Part shown: one piece after another, positions 19,167-26,504 of the stretch
How positions within the stretch are numbered: position 1 is the first letter of the stretch
Layout: the number at the start of each line of letters is the position of its first letter
DNA from: Chloroflexota bacterium
GTDB taxonomy: Bacteria; Chloroflexota; Dehalococcoidia; SHYB01
Direction: 5' to 3'
Length of the DNA stretch: 49,595 bases
Assembly (NCBI GenBank): GCA_022572465.1
Contig: JACZVV010000007.1
Span: forward strand, 1-49,595
Made by a program: the position numbers and the translations under genes
Notes under the pieces: model-generated
The model's database searches: none
Seen by the model: the letters and a program-made list of their open reading frames with translations, nothing else
Told to the model about the DNA's origin: nothing

Positions 19167-19406
19167 CTAGCTTTCGACAACGTCGCCACCCACGGGGTCG
19201 ACCCGAACGCCACGGTCGCGCACCCAGTCGAGACCCCGGTCGATGTCGTCGTCGTTGCCTTCCAGCTCCATCACCACCCACCCCTGGACATCGGTGACTT
19301 CAGCCCGGCGGATGTTGGTGACGACGTTGTAGTCCTTGCCCAACTGAAAGATGATCGGTTCCTGCACCAAATGGGTGGGAAAGCTGAACTTGACTCGGCG
19401 CTTCAC
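19167..19406 (-). CDS. NIL domain protein
   Basis: 79 aa from a GTG preceded by AAGGAGG. A single small alpha/beta domain: FPTHLVQEPIIFQLGKDYNVVTNIRRAEVTDVQGWVVMELEG is the NIL domain (PF09383) otherwise found at the end of methionine ABC-transporter ATPases, where it binds methionine. It lies between thrC and the MoaD-like gene and may sense or channel a sulfur amino acid (inference). Confidence 0.85.
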   Translation of the reverse strand: MKRRVKFSFPTHLVQEPIIFQLGKDYNVVTNIRRAEVTDVQGWVVMELEGNDDDIDRGLDWVRDRGVRVDPVGGDVVES

Positions 19407-19450
19407 CCTAGCCCTCCTTGGCTGCCGAACTCCGCCTCACCATCATAAAC

Positions 19451-19505
19451 CCTCTGCCAACGGCCCTCTACCGACGACTCTCTGCCAACGGCCCTCTGCC
19501 GACGA
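19451..19505. repeat. 27/28-bp tandem duplication between NIL and thrC
   Basis: Two adjacent copies sharing CTCTGCCAACGGCCCTCT, followed by ACCGACGA and GCCGACGA. No coding role. Confidence 0.7.
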
Positions 19506-19535
19506 ATGGTCACGGCGACCTCGAGCCCAACGCTG

Positions 19536-20762
19536 CTAGCCACGCCGGTCCAGGGCCTCTTTGAACGAATCGAGCGTCGGTTTCACCAGGAGCGGCCGGG
19601 CGTCCTCTTCCACCACCTCCTGGGTTTTCAGTCCGTTCCCGGTGACGTACGCCACCGTCAGCTCTTTGGGTCCAATGGCGCCCGAATGGGCCAGCCGCCT
19701 CAGGGCGGAGACGACGACGCCCGCGGCCGTCTCGGCGAAGATCCCTTCGGTCTCGGCCAACAGCTTGATGCCCTCGATGACCTCCTCGTCGCTCACGGCC
19801 GTCGCCGACCCTTCCGATTCCTTGATCACCTTCAGCGCGTAGTACCCGTCGGCTGGATTGCCGATGGCCAGCGACTTGGCGATGGTGTTGGGCTTGACCG
19901 GCCGAACGTCCATCACCCCCGCGGCATACGCGGTGACCACGGGCGAGCACCCCAGAGGCTGGGCCATGTGCATCTTGGTTTGCACCTGGTCGATGAGACC
20001 CAGGTCACGAAACTCGTTGAGCCCTTTCCAGATCTTGACGTAGAGGGAGCCCGAAGCCACCGGCACCACCGCGTGGTCCGGCGCCCGCCAGCCCAGCTGC
20101 TCCGCCACCTCGTAGCCCAGCGTCTTACTGCCCTCGGCGTAATAGGGGCGGATATTGATATTGACGAAGGCCCAACCGAAGCTGTCGGCCACCTCGCTGC
20201 ACAGCCGGTTGACCTCGTCGTAGCTTCCATCGACGGCGATCACCGTGGGCCCGTAGACCGCCGCGCCGACGATCTTGACCCTTTCCAGATCGGCGGGCAT
20301 GAAGACGTAGGCTTGCATGCCGGCCTTGGCCGCGTGGGCCGCCACGGCGCCCGCCAGGTTGCCCGTGGACGCGCAGGCCAAGGTATCGAAGCCCAGCTCC
20401 TTGGCGACGGTGGCCGCCACCGTTACCACCCGGTCCTTGAACGAGTAGGTGGGATTGACGCAGTCGTTCTTGAGGTAAAGGTTTTGAAGGCCCAGCTCCC
20501 GGCCCAGGTTGTCGGCCTTGATCAGGGGCGTGAGACCGCAGTGCAGGTCGATGACCGGCCCGTCGCCAACGGGAAGCAGATCGCGGTAACGCCACATCGT
20601 CGGCGGCCCCGATTCGATGCGCTCTCGAGTCACCACCGAGGCCATGCGGTCGTGGTCGTACACCACCTCCAAGGGGCCGAAGCACCACTCGCAGATGTTG
20701 ATCGGCTCTTTGGGGTACTCTCTTCCGCATTCCCTGCAGCGGAGCGCCGTTGCGAACCCCAT
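19536..20762 (-). CDS. thrC: Threonine synthase (PLP fold type II)
   Basis: 408 aa from the ATG at 20762; the track start is a TTG at 20795 inside the T-run of a terminator and is less likely. The N-terminus has a zinc-ribbon-like pair CRECG (9-13) and CEWC (24-27), as in archaeal/plant-type threonine synthases. The PLP lysine is K109 in NPTYSFKDRVV, followed by the phosphate loop ASTGNLAGAVAA. It normally converts O-phosphohomoserine to threonine. It heads an operon with NIL and MoaD-like genes, so an O-phosphohomoserine sulfhydrylation role, like CysM with CysO, should be considered. Its leader carries a terminator. Confidence 0.9.
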   Translation of the reverse strand: MGFATALRCRECGREYPKEPINICEWCFGPLEVVYDHDRMASVVTRERIESGPPTMWRYRDLLPVGDGPVIDLHCGLTPLIKADNLGRELGLQNLYLKNDCVNPTYSFKDRVVTVAATVAKELGFDTLACASTGNLAGAVAAHAAKAGMQAYVFMPADLERVKIVGAAVYGPTVIAVDGSYDEVNRLCSEVADSFGWAFVNINIRPYYAEGSKTLGYEVAEQLGWRAPDHAVVPVASGSLYVKIWKGLNEFRDLGLIDQVQTKMHMAQPLGCSPVVTAYAAGVMDVRPVKPNTIAKSLAIGNPADGYYALKVIKESEGSATAVSDEEVIEGIKLLAETEGIFAETAAGVVVSALRRLAHSGAIGPKELTVAYVTGNGLKTQEVVEEDARPLLVKPTLDSFKEALDRRG

Positions 20763-20898
20763 GGTACCGGCCCGCCCTCCCTTATCGATTGCCAAAAAAT
20801 AAGACCGCTTCGGGCAGAAGAGGTCTTAACGGGTCTGCTCGGTGCTCCGAGAGGCCCTCGTACTAGGGCATGTCTTGTGACGCGCGTAGCTCCATCAC
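20763..20898 (-). promoter_or_regulatory. Structured thrC leader (putative attenuator or riboswitch)
   Basis: The roughly 135-nt 5' leader between the thrC promoter and its ATG holds, in order, a possible GTGA...TCAC pairing, hairpins GCCCT-agtacg-AGGGC and CTCGG-agca-CCGAG, and then a terminator. A short reading frame (MELRASQDMP) overlaps the first part. It has no Thr run, so classical threonine attenuation is not obvious. I do not recognise a known riboswitch class. Confidence 0.55.
20794..20828 (-). terminator. Intrinsic terminator inside the thrC leader
   Basis: On the minus strand: TAAGACC, one mismatch, CTTC, loop TGCCC, GAAG, then GGTCTTA followed by six T residues. No minus-strand gene lies upstream and the gene upstream is divergent, so this terminator can only act on the thrC transcript. 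Confidence 0.8.
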
Positions 20899-20904
20899 GC
20901 AATC

Positions 20905-20933
20905 ATCGTACAAAACCCAAACGCTTTCGTCAA
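20905..20933 (-). promoter_or_regulatory. Promoter of thrC-NIL-MoaD
   Basis: Minus strand TTGACG (20933-20928), a 17-nt spacer and TACGAT (20910-20905), with transcription predicted to begin near 20898. Confidence 0.65.
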
Positions 20934-20955
20934 TGTCTGCTCGCCTCGGACGCCC

Positions 20956-20984
20956 TTGACGGTCACGACACGCCAATTTACCAT
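20956..20984 (+). promoter_or_regulatory. Promoter of the amidohydrolase at 21027
   Basis: TTGACG (20956-20961), a 17-nt spacer and TACCAT (20979-20984), divergent from the thrC promoter. Confidence 0.5.
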
Positions 20985-21026
20985 GACTGGCGTGAAGTGA
21001 GGAGGACCTGGAAAGGGGTGAAAACC

Positions 21027-22088
21027 ATGGCCAAGGAGCGGATCATCTCGTCGGACTCTCACATCGCCTTGAAGGACGAAGCGGTCTTTAGCCACCTGCA
21101 GAAAAAGCACCAGGACCAGATCCTGGAGGCCCGCGCCGCGTTCATGGCCCGCATGGGCGGGAAGGGAGGCATGCCCTCCCAGGAGCACAACTGGCCCGCC
21201 TTCGGCCGGGATGGCGAGTGGGACCCCCAGGAACGCTTGAAGGACATGGACATCGACGGCGTGGACGCCGAGGTCCTGTACTCCGCCGCGGATGCCGGCG
21301 CATCCCACAACAAGTTCGACGACGGCGGCCGGTTGGCGGTCTTTCAGGCCTACAACGATGCCGCGTTGGACTTCGCCTCCGCCGACCCCAAACGTCTGCT
21401 GCCCGTCTATATCGTGCCCATCGTCGAGGTGGAGGAGGCGGTGAGCGAGGTGAAGCGGCTTGCCGAAGCCGGGGCGCGCGCCCTGATGATCCCGCCGTAT
21501 CCCCATGACCTAGGCCTCAAACCTTACTGGGATTCGTCCTACGATCCTCTGTGGGCCACGATTGAGGAGACCGGCATCCCCATCAGCCAGCACGTGGGAG
21601 CGAATCAATACCTGTTCCAGCTCATGGCCCACGATCCTACGCCGGCCAAAGGGATCTTCCAGTCGTTGCCCCCCATCTTCATGGCCGAGATCATCGCCAA
21701 CTGGATCGTCTCCGGGCTGCTGGAGCGCTTCCCGGGCCTCAAGATCGTACTCGTCGAGGCGGGGCTGAGCTGGATCCCCTACTACCTCGAGCGCCTCGAC
21801 ACGATGGCCCACCGCCATGGGTGGGACAATCTCAACATGCTTGCGGAGAAGCCCAGCGCTTATTGGCACCGGTCGATGGCGGCGACGTTCGAGGAGGACG
21901 AATTCGGCATCGAAATCCGGCACAGACTCGGCGTCGAAAACCTCATGTGGGCCACGGACTATCCCCACCCTGATTCCACATGGCCCGAGTCGCAGAAGGT
22001 GATCAAGACCCACTTCAAAAACGTTCCGGAAGACGAGACGCGCGCAATAATCGGCGGAAACGCGGCCAGGTTCTACGGGCTGAACTAG
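21027..22088 (+). CDS. Amidohydrolase family 2 metal-dependent hydrolase
   Basis: 353 aa from the ATG at 21027; the 860-aa track ORF extends backwards across the antisense of thrC and is not real. TIM-barrel amidohydrolase_2 (PF04909): metal motif SSDSHIA with DSH at 10-12, GVDAEVLYSAA, the histidine in PISQHVGANQY, and the C-terminal signature LMWATDYPHPDSTWPESQ with the catalytic Asp. Relatives include decarboxylases and hydrolases of carboxylic or cyclic substrates; the substrate cannot be told. It resembles the genes at 34998 and 36204. A 41-bp repeat array begins at its stop codon. Confidence 0.88.
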   Translation: MAKERIISSDSHIALKDEAVFSHLQKKHQDQILEARAAFMARMGGKGGMPSQEHNWPAFGRDGEWDPQERLKDMDIDGVDAEVLYSAADAGASHNKFDDGGRLAVFQAYNDAALDFASADPKRLLPVYIVPIVEVEEAVSEVKRLAEAGARALMIPPYPHDLGLKPYWDSSYDPLWATIEETGIPISQHVGANQYLFQLMAHDPTPAKGIFQSLPPIFMAEIIANWIVSGLLERFPGLKIVLVEAGLSWIPYYLERLDTMAHRHGWDNLNMLAEKPSAYWHRSMAATFEEDEFGIEIRHRLGVENLMWATDYPHPDSTWPESQKVIKTHFKNVPEDETRAIIGGNAARFYGLN

Positions 22089-22230
22089 GCGGCTGAGCCG
22101 GTGGCTGAGCCACATCAACTTTACCTCCGGCGGCTGAGCCGGTGGCTGAGCCACATCAACTTTACCTCCGGTGGCTGAGCCGGTGGCTGAGCCACATCAA
22201 CTTTACCTCCGGCGGCTGAGCCGCAGCAAC
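22088..22230. repeat. 41-bp tandem array of REP-like units (locus B)
   Basis: Three consecutive 41-bp units (22088-22128, 22129-22169, 22170-22210), identical except for one base, then a diverged partial copy. Each unit contains the palindromes CGGCTGAGCCG and GTGGCTGAGCCAC followed by ATCAACTTTACCTCC. The array starts on the last base of the amidohydrolase stop codon. I see nothing else in the gap up to 22332. Confidence 0.9.
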
Positions 22231-22332
22231 ATTCCCGGCCCACGGGGGCGCCAGCAGGCCCCTGCAAGGATAGTCCGGAGGGCAGAGCCCCGGCGTGACG
22301 ATCCTGCCAAGCTCTGAACGGCGAGCTCGCTG

Positions 22333-22653
22333 ATGCCCCAAACGCGACTGCGCATAAGGGTCCAGCCGGGAGCGAGACGCACGGAGATCGTCGGCTTCCA
22401 GAACGAGCGTCTGCGTCTCCGCGTGACCGCGCCTCCCGAGCGTGGCCGCGCTAACGAGGCCGCCATCGAGCTCCTCGCCAAGACGCTGGACGTGCCCAAG
22501 AGCCGGTTCCGGCTGACGAGGGGCGCAACGTCCCGGGACAAGGTCGTCCTGATCGAAGGCATTGGCGACGCGGAAGCGCGGAGGCGGTTAGCCGCTGTCC
22601 AACAGGACTCTGGCGATGACCTGCAGCACGATGATGGCGACCAGCGGCGATAG
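22333..22653 (+). CDS. DUF167 (YggU) family protein
   Basis: 106 aa. RLRIRVQPGARRTEIVGFQN, then RLRVTAPPERGRANEAAIELLAKTL and SRFRLTRGATSRDKVV, is typical of DUF167/YggU (PF02594), a small protein of unknown function. The domain ends near residue 90; the last part (DSGDDLQHDDGDQRR) is simply the antisense of the end of yggT, with which it overlaps by 66 bp. Confidence 0.85.
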   Translation: MPQTRLRIRVQPGARRTEIVGFQNERLRLRVTAPPERGRANEAAIELLAKTLDVPKSRFRLTRGATSRDKVVLIEGIGDAEARRRLAAVQQDSGDDLQHDDGDQRR

Positions 22654-22827
22654 GTCCATCATGCCGAACGTCGGGAGGATTCGACGCAACGGGGCGAGGA
22701 TTGGCTCGGTCACGTTGAACAGGATCACGCCAAGCTGAGACCGCTGAGCGCCGGGGAACCAGGACAGCAAGGCCCTCGCCAGGATGACGAAGACGAATAT
22801 TTGGAGAACGGCGCCCAGCAGTTGCAC
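22588..22827 (-). CDS. yggT: YggT family membrane protein
   Basis: 79 aa from a GTG 9 nt after the proC stop. Two hydrophobic helices (LLGAVLQIFVFVILARALLSW and LVAIIVLQVIARVLL) frame the conserved segment NVTEPILAPLRRILP, the YggT hallmark. Family members lie in the inner membrane and are linked to osmotic stress or cell division. It is last in yggS-proC-yggT. Confidence 0.9.
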   Translation of the reverse strand: MQLLGAVLQIFVFVILARALLSWFPGAQRSQLGVILFNVTEPILAPLRRILPTFGMMDLSPLVAIIVLQVIARVLLDSG

Positions 22828-22836
22828 TTCAGTCGC

Positions 22837-23649
22837 TCACTTTCGAGACTCTTCCCCAAGCTCGATCGCTTTTTCATGGGCCGCCAGGACCGCGGACATC
22901 ACCGTCGCCCGAAAGCCGCCCTCTTCCAGCGCCAGCAGCCCTTCCGCGGTGGTCCCGCCCGGCGAGGTCACCCTGTCCCGGAGCACGGCCGGGTGCTCGC
23001 CCGTCTCCGAGACCATTGTACCGCTTCCCGACACCGTCTGGACGGCCAGCTGTTGGGCCAGCTCCCGCGGCATGCCGAGGTACACCGCGGCGTCGATCAG
23101 CGCCTCGATAAAAAGAAAAACGTAGGCCGGGCCGCTCCCGCTCAGGGCCGTGGCCACGTCCAGCAGCTTTTCGTCGGCCACGTACACCTCGACGCCCAGC
23201 GCCGAGAGCACCGTCCGGACCGCGTCCCGTTGTTTCTCGTCGACGTGCGGCGTTGCCGTCCATGCGGTAATGCCAACGCCAAGCTGACCGGGCGTATTGG
23301 GCATCGCGCGGACGACCGAATCGTGGCCGAGTCCCGATGCGATCGTCTGGGTCGCTACCCCGGCGACGATAGAGAGCACCGCCTGGTCCGGGCCGAGCGA
23401 CCCGCGAAGGCTTTCGGCCACCTCCGGCAGCTGCTGTGGCTTGACGGCCAGGACCACCAGGTCGGCCCCTGCCGCGGCCTTGCGGTTGTCGGCGACGACG
23501 CCGACGCCGTACACCTTCCGCAGGTGGTCGCGCCGCGCCTTGACGACATCGCTCACGGTGACGTCGCCGGCCTCGACGGCCTTCCGCTTCAGCAGCCCGG
23601 CGACCATCGCTTCGGCCATGGTCCCGCCGCCGATGAACCCCAATCTCAT
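22837..23649 (-). CDS. proC: Pyrroline-5-carboxylate reductase
   Basis: 270 aa. It reduces P5C to proline with NAD(P)H. Rossmann motif FIGGGTMAEAMVAGL at the start, then VLAVKPQQL, VRAMPNTPGQLGVGITAW and the C-terminal signature SGSGPAYVFLFIEALIDAAV with REL...VQTVSGSGTMV. Between yggS and yggT, a common order in bacteria. Confidence 0.95.
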   Translation of the reverse strand: MRLGFIGGGTMAEAMVAGLLKRKAVEAGDVTVSDVVKARRDHLRKVYGVGVVADNRKAAAGADLVVLAVKPQQLPEVAESLRGSLGPDQAVLSIVAGVATQTIASGLGHDSVVRAMPNTPGQLGVGITAWTATPHVDEKQRDAVRTVLSALGVEVYVADEKLLDVATALSGSGPAYVFLFIEALIDAAVYLGMPRELAQQLAVQTVSGSGTMVSETGEHPAVLRDRVTSPGGTTAEGLLALEEGGFRATVMSAVLAAHEKAIELGEESRK

Positions 23650-23661
23650 AGCCCAGCCACT

Positions 23662-23711
23662 CCCTCGCGGTCCCTAGTCACCGAAGCCCTCGCGGTCCCT
23701 AGGCACTGAAG
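23662..23711. repeat. 25-bp tandem duplication at the yggS-proC junction
   Basis: Two adjacent copies of CCCTCGCGGTCCCTAG followed by TCACCGAAG and GCACTGAAG. The second copy contains the yggS stop codon. Confidence 0.75.
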
Positions 23712-24358
23712 ATAGCCCTGCCGACCCGCACCATCGTTGCCCCCTCCTCGACGGCCACCTCGAAGTCGTTGGTCATCCCCATCGATAGCTCCGCCAGTCC
23801 CAGGCCCTGGGCCATCTCGCGAAGCCTGCGAAACACCGGCCGAACGTCCTGGGGGTCCGCTGTCATGGGCGCGATGGCCATCAGTCCGCGGATCTCCAGG
23901 TTTCCGCATCGGCGGAGTTCGGCGTAGGCGTCGGCCAGCTCCCCGGGCTGGAACCCTTGCTTGGTCGCCTCTTGAGCGACGTTGACTTCCAGAAGCACAG
24001 TCCTCGGCTCCTCCAGAAAACGGTCCAGTCGCTGACCGAGACGTACCGAGGCCACACTTTGAATTATATCAAAAACCTCGACCGAGATTTTCGCCTTGTT
24101 GCTCTGGAGGTTGCCGATCATGTGCCAGGTGGTCCCAACGCGCAGCGGACCGAGCTCTTGGATCTTGCGCTGGGCATCCTGCACCCGGTTCTCGCCGAAG
24201 TGGACGACGCCGGCCTCGATGGCCGCTCGGATTGCGTCGACATTGGCGGACTTGGCCGCCGCCACCAGGGTAACGGCGGCGGCGGGGCGGCCCGAGCGTT
24301 GGGCTGCCGCGGCGATCCGCTGCCGGACGGCATGAACGTTGGCCTCGATCGACATCAC
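23699..24358 (-). CDS. yggS: PLP homeostasis protein (YggS/PROSC family)
   Basis: 219 aa. Alanine-racemase-like TIM barrel that binds PLP but has no known catalytic role. It shows [13 protein letters not shown] with the PLP lysine, [28 protein letters not shown] and [27 protein letters not shown]. The family usually reads K(T/Y/F) plus SMGMS(N/D)D; here MTND. The start is GTG-ATG at 24358/24355, immediately after a predicted start of transcription. Confidence 0.93.
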   Translation of the reverse strand: MMSIEANVHAVRQRIAAAAQRSGRPAAAVTLVAAAKSANVDAIRAAIEAGVVHFGENRVQDAQRKIQELGPLRVGTTWHMIGNLQSNKAKISVEVFDIIQSVASVRLGQRLDRFLEEPRTVLLEVNVAQEATKQGFQPGELADAYAELRRCGNLEIRGLMAIAPMTADPQDVRPVFRRLREMAQGLGLAELSMGMTNDFEVAVEEGATMVRVGRAIFSA

Positions 24359-24365
24359 AAGTGGG

Positions 24366-24371
24366 ATTATA
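24366..24371 (-). promoter_or_regulatory. -10 box giving a leaderless yggS transcript
   Basis: Minus strand TATAAT, 7 nt, then GTGATG. No convincing -35. Confidence 0.5.
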
Positions 24372-24422
24372 CCCAGGTTGCGTGCCGCGCCGCCCCCGTA
24401 TTACCATGAATCGGTCGTCTGC

Positions 24423-24497
24423 GCCCCTGTAGCTCAGCGGACAGAGCGCCGGCCTCCGGAGCCGGATGCGTGAGTTCGAGTCTCACCAGGGGTACCA
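24423..24497 (+). tRNA. tRNA-Arg(CCG)
   Basis: A complete cloverleaf: acceptor GCCCCTG/CAGGGGT, D arm GCTC/GAGC, anticodon stem CCGGC/GCCGG with loop CTCCGGA (anticodon CCG at 24456-24458), T arm GTGAG-TTCGAGT-CTCAC, discriminator A and an encoded CCA. It reads CGG codons. Pair 1-72 is G-U. Confidence 0.95.
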
Positions 24498-24539
24498 TAT
24501 GAACGCTAGCCGGCCCATGCGCCGAATGCGAGGGAGCCC

Positions 24540-25703
24540 ATGGAATTCACCTTCACGCCGGAAGAGGAGACCTGGCGAAAGAACGTCCAGGACTTCATCG
24601 TTCGCGAGCTGCCGCCGCGGATCGAAGCGGGGGAGAACCCCTACACCGACGAGAACTGGCCCGCCGCCATGGACTTCCGGAAGAAGATCGGCCGGAACGG
24701 TTGGGTCGGCATCGGCTGGCCCAAGGAATACGGCGGCATGGGCGCCAGCGTCATCATGCAGATGATCTTCAACGAGGAGATGCACTACCACAACGCGCCG
24801 CTGGACCCTCAGGCCTACCAGGTGGGCCCGGCGATCATCACCCACGGGTCCGACGACTTGAAGAAGCGGTTCCTGTCGGCGACGGCGAACCAGGAGATCG
24901 TCTGGTGCCAGGGCTTCAGCGAGCCCAACGCCGGCTCGGACCTGGCGAGCCTCCAGACCAGGGCCGTCGCCGACGGCGACGATTTCCTGATCACCGGCTC
25001 GAAGATCTGGACGTCCTACGCCCATCGCGCCGATTACATCCACATCTTGACGAGGACCGACCCCGACGCGCCCAAGCATCGCGGCATCACCTACTTCATC
25101 CTCGACATGCACAGCCCCGGCATCACCATCAGCCCCCTGGTGAACATGACCGACAACCACGATTTCAACCAGGTCTACTTCGACAACGTCCGGGTCCCCC
25201 GCGAGAACATGCTGGGAGAGGAGAATCGAGGCTGGTACGTCGCCACCACCACCCTGGACAACGAAAGGTCGGGCATCCCCCGCGTCGCTACGGCTCGGCG
25301 CAGAATCGACGATCTTCTGGCGTTCCTGAGAAATGGCGGCTCCGGCCCGGGGATCCGCCACGACCCGATCATCAAGAGCCAGGTGGCCGAGCTGGCGATC
25401 GAACTGGCGTTGGCCCGTAACCTGGCCTATCGGGTGGGCTGGCTCCAGAGCGCGGGCGAGCGTTTCGACATGCCCGCGTCGATCTCCAAGAACTTTTCCA
25501 GCGAGCTGCAGCAGCGCATCGCTCAGACCGTTATGCGCTTGTCCGGGCTCTACGGGCAGTTGCGGGCCGCCAGCCCCAGGGCCGTGATGCGAGGGCAGTT
25601 TCCAGAGCAATACATCGACACCATCGCCCGCACCATTGCCGCGGGATCCTCCGAGATCAACCGGAACATCATCGCCACGCGAGGTCTGGGCCTACCTCGC
25701 TGA
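24540..25703 (+). CDS. Acyl-CoA dehydrogenase family protein
   Basis: 387 aa, normal length. N-terminal helical part (EFTFTPEEETWRKNVQDF), the FAD-binding middle with WCQGFSEPNAGSDLASLQTRA and ITGSKIWTSYAHRADY, and the C-terminal helices ending in TIAAGSSEINRNIIATRGLGLPR. It oxidises an acyl-CoA to the 2-enoyl-CoA with FAD; substrate unknown. It resembles the long FadE17/FadE-type enzymes used in steroid or aromatic side-chain catabolism (weak inference). It follows tRNA-Arg and is followed by a SnoaL-like gene and a crotonase, forming a likely catabolic unit. Confidence 0.92.
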   Translation: MEFTFTPEEETWRKNVQDFIVRELPPRIEAGENPYTDENWPAAMDFRKKIGRNGWVGIGWPKEYGGMGASVIMQMIFNEEMHYHNAPLDPQAYQVGPAIITHGSDDLKKRFLSATANQEIVWCQGFSEPNAGSDLASLQTRAVADGDDFLITGSKIWTSYAHRADYIHILTRTDPDAPKHRGITYFILDMHSPGITISPLVNMTDNHDFNQVYFDNVRVPRENMLGEENRGWYVATTTLDNERSGIPRVATARRRIDDLLAFLRNGGSGPGIRHDPIIKSQVAELAIELALARNLAYRVGWLQSAGERFDMPASISKNFSSELQQRIAQTVMRLSGLYGQLRAASPRAVMRGQFPEQYIDTIARTIAAGSSEINRNIIATRGLGLPR

Positions 25704-25768
25704 ACGAGCAGACCTTCGTTTGGTCCAGTCCCGTTGCGGCGCAGCGACATCGATGGGAGGACAACCCG

Positions 25769-26329
25769 ATGGCAGACACGACCGACGGAACCGGCGGCAG
25801 CCTGGCTGAGCGGATCGACCGATTGGATGCCCTGGACCAGATACGTCAGCTAGCCTCGCGCTACGCCCTGGCGCTGGACACCCGGAACCTCGACGACATG
25901 GTGGCTCTCTTTATCGACGACGTCCGCGTCGGTCGAGATGGCTCCGGACGCGAGGAGCTGAAGCGATGGTTCACCCAGAGCTTCAGCACCTTCAAGACCA
26001 GCATCCACTTCGTGGGAAACCACGTCATCGACTTCGAGGACGCCGACCACGCCCGGGGTGTGGTCTACTGCCGGGACGAGCTCGACCGGGGCGCCGACGA
26101 GTGGATGGTCGGCGTGATCCAGTATTGGGACGCCTACGTGCGGCGTGACGGCAGATGGTACTTCGTGCGCCGCAGGCTGATGCGGTGGTACGCCGTCGAC
26201 GCGCTGAGCCGGCCCGCCCACGGCGCGGACATGACTCGCAAAGAAGGCGCTCCCCATCTCACGGTCGGCCAGCTGCCCGAGGCGTGGCCCAGCTGGGACC
26301 GCTTCTGGCAGGAGGTGGGCCAGCCGTAG
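25769..26329 (+). CDS. SnoaL-like / NTF2-fold protein
   Basis: 186 aa. LDALDQIRQLASRYALALDTRNLDDMVALFIDDVRV is the usual start of SnoaL_4-type proteins, followed by the cone-shaped NTF2 fold (TSIHFVGNHVIDFED, YWDAYVRRDGRWYFVRRRLM). Members act as hydratases, isomerases or dehydratases on cyclic compounds, or bind ligands. It lies between acyl-CoA dehydrogenase and crotonase genes; the RBS is TGGGAGGACAACCCG before the ATG. The 175-bp gap behind it holds only a GC-rich inverted repeat near 26373-26400. Confidence 0.85.
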   Translation: MADTTDGTGGSLAERIDRLDALDQIRQLASRYALALDTRNLDDMVALFIDDVRVGRDGSGREELKRWFTQSFSTFKTSIHFVGNHVIDFEDADHARGVVYCRDELDRGADEWMVGVIQYWDAYVRRDGRWYFVRRRLMRWYAVDALSRPAHGADMTRKEGAPHLTVGQLPEAWPSWDRFWQEVGQP

Positions 26330-26504
26330 GGCTGGGCTTCGACCATTTCCGGAAAGACGTGGCCCAGTCAGGCTTGAGGCCGGCGCGGCGCCAGCGCCGG
26401 CTTCCGCGCCGGGCGCCAGACCGGGACGCTCGCGCCGCCCGCGATCAGCCGGAGCGGCAGAGCGGCCCCGACGGATGAGCAGCGGCACGATGGGAGGAGA
26501 CGGC

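Noticed and set aside
20881-20960. Half-site TTGTGA near 20875 as a third Rex operator
   Set aside because: Only one half of the dyad is present; the other half does not match.
19506-21026. N-terminal 500 residues of the 860-aa ORF ahead of the amidohydrolase
   Set aside because: Antisense of thrC; a promoter and ribosome site support the start at 21027.
18627-22230. CRISPR array
   Set aside because: The repeats are palindromic 13-mers or a tandem 41-mer without unique spacers of constant length, and no cas gene is present.
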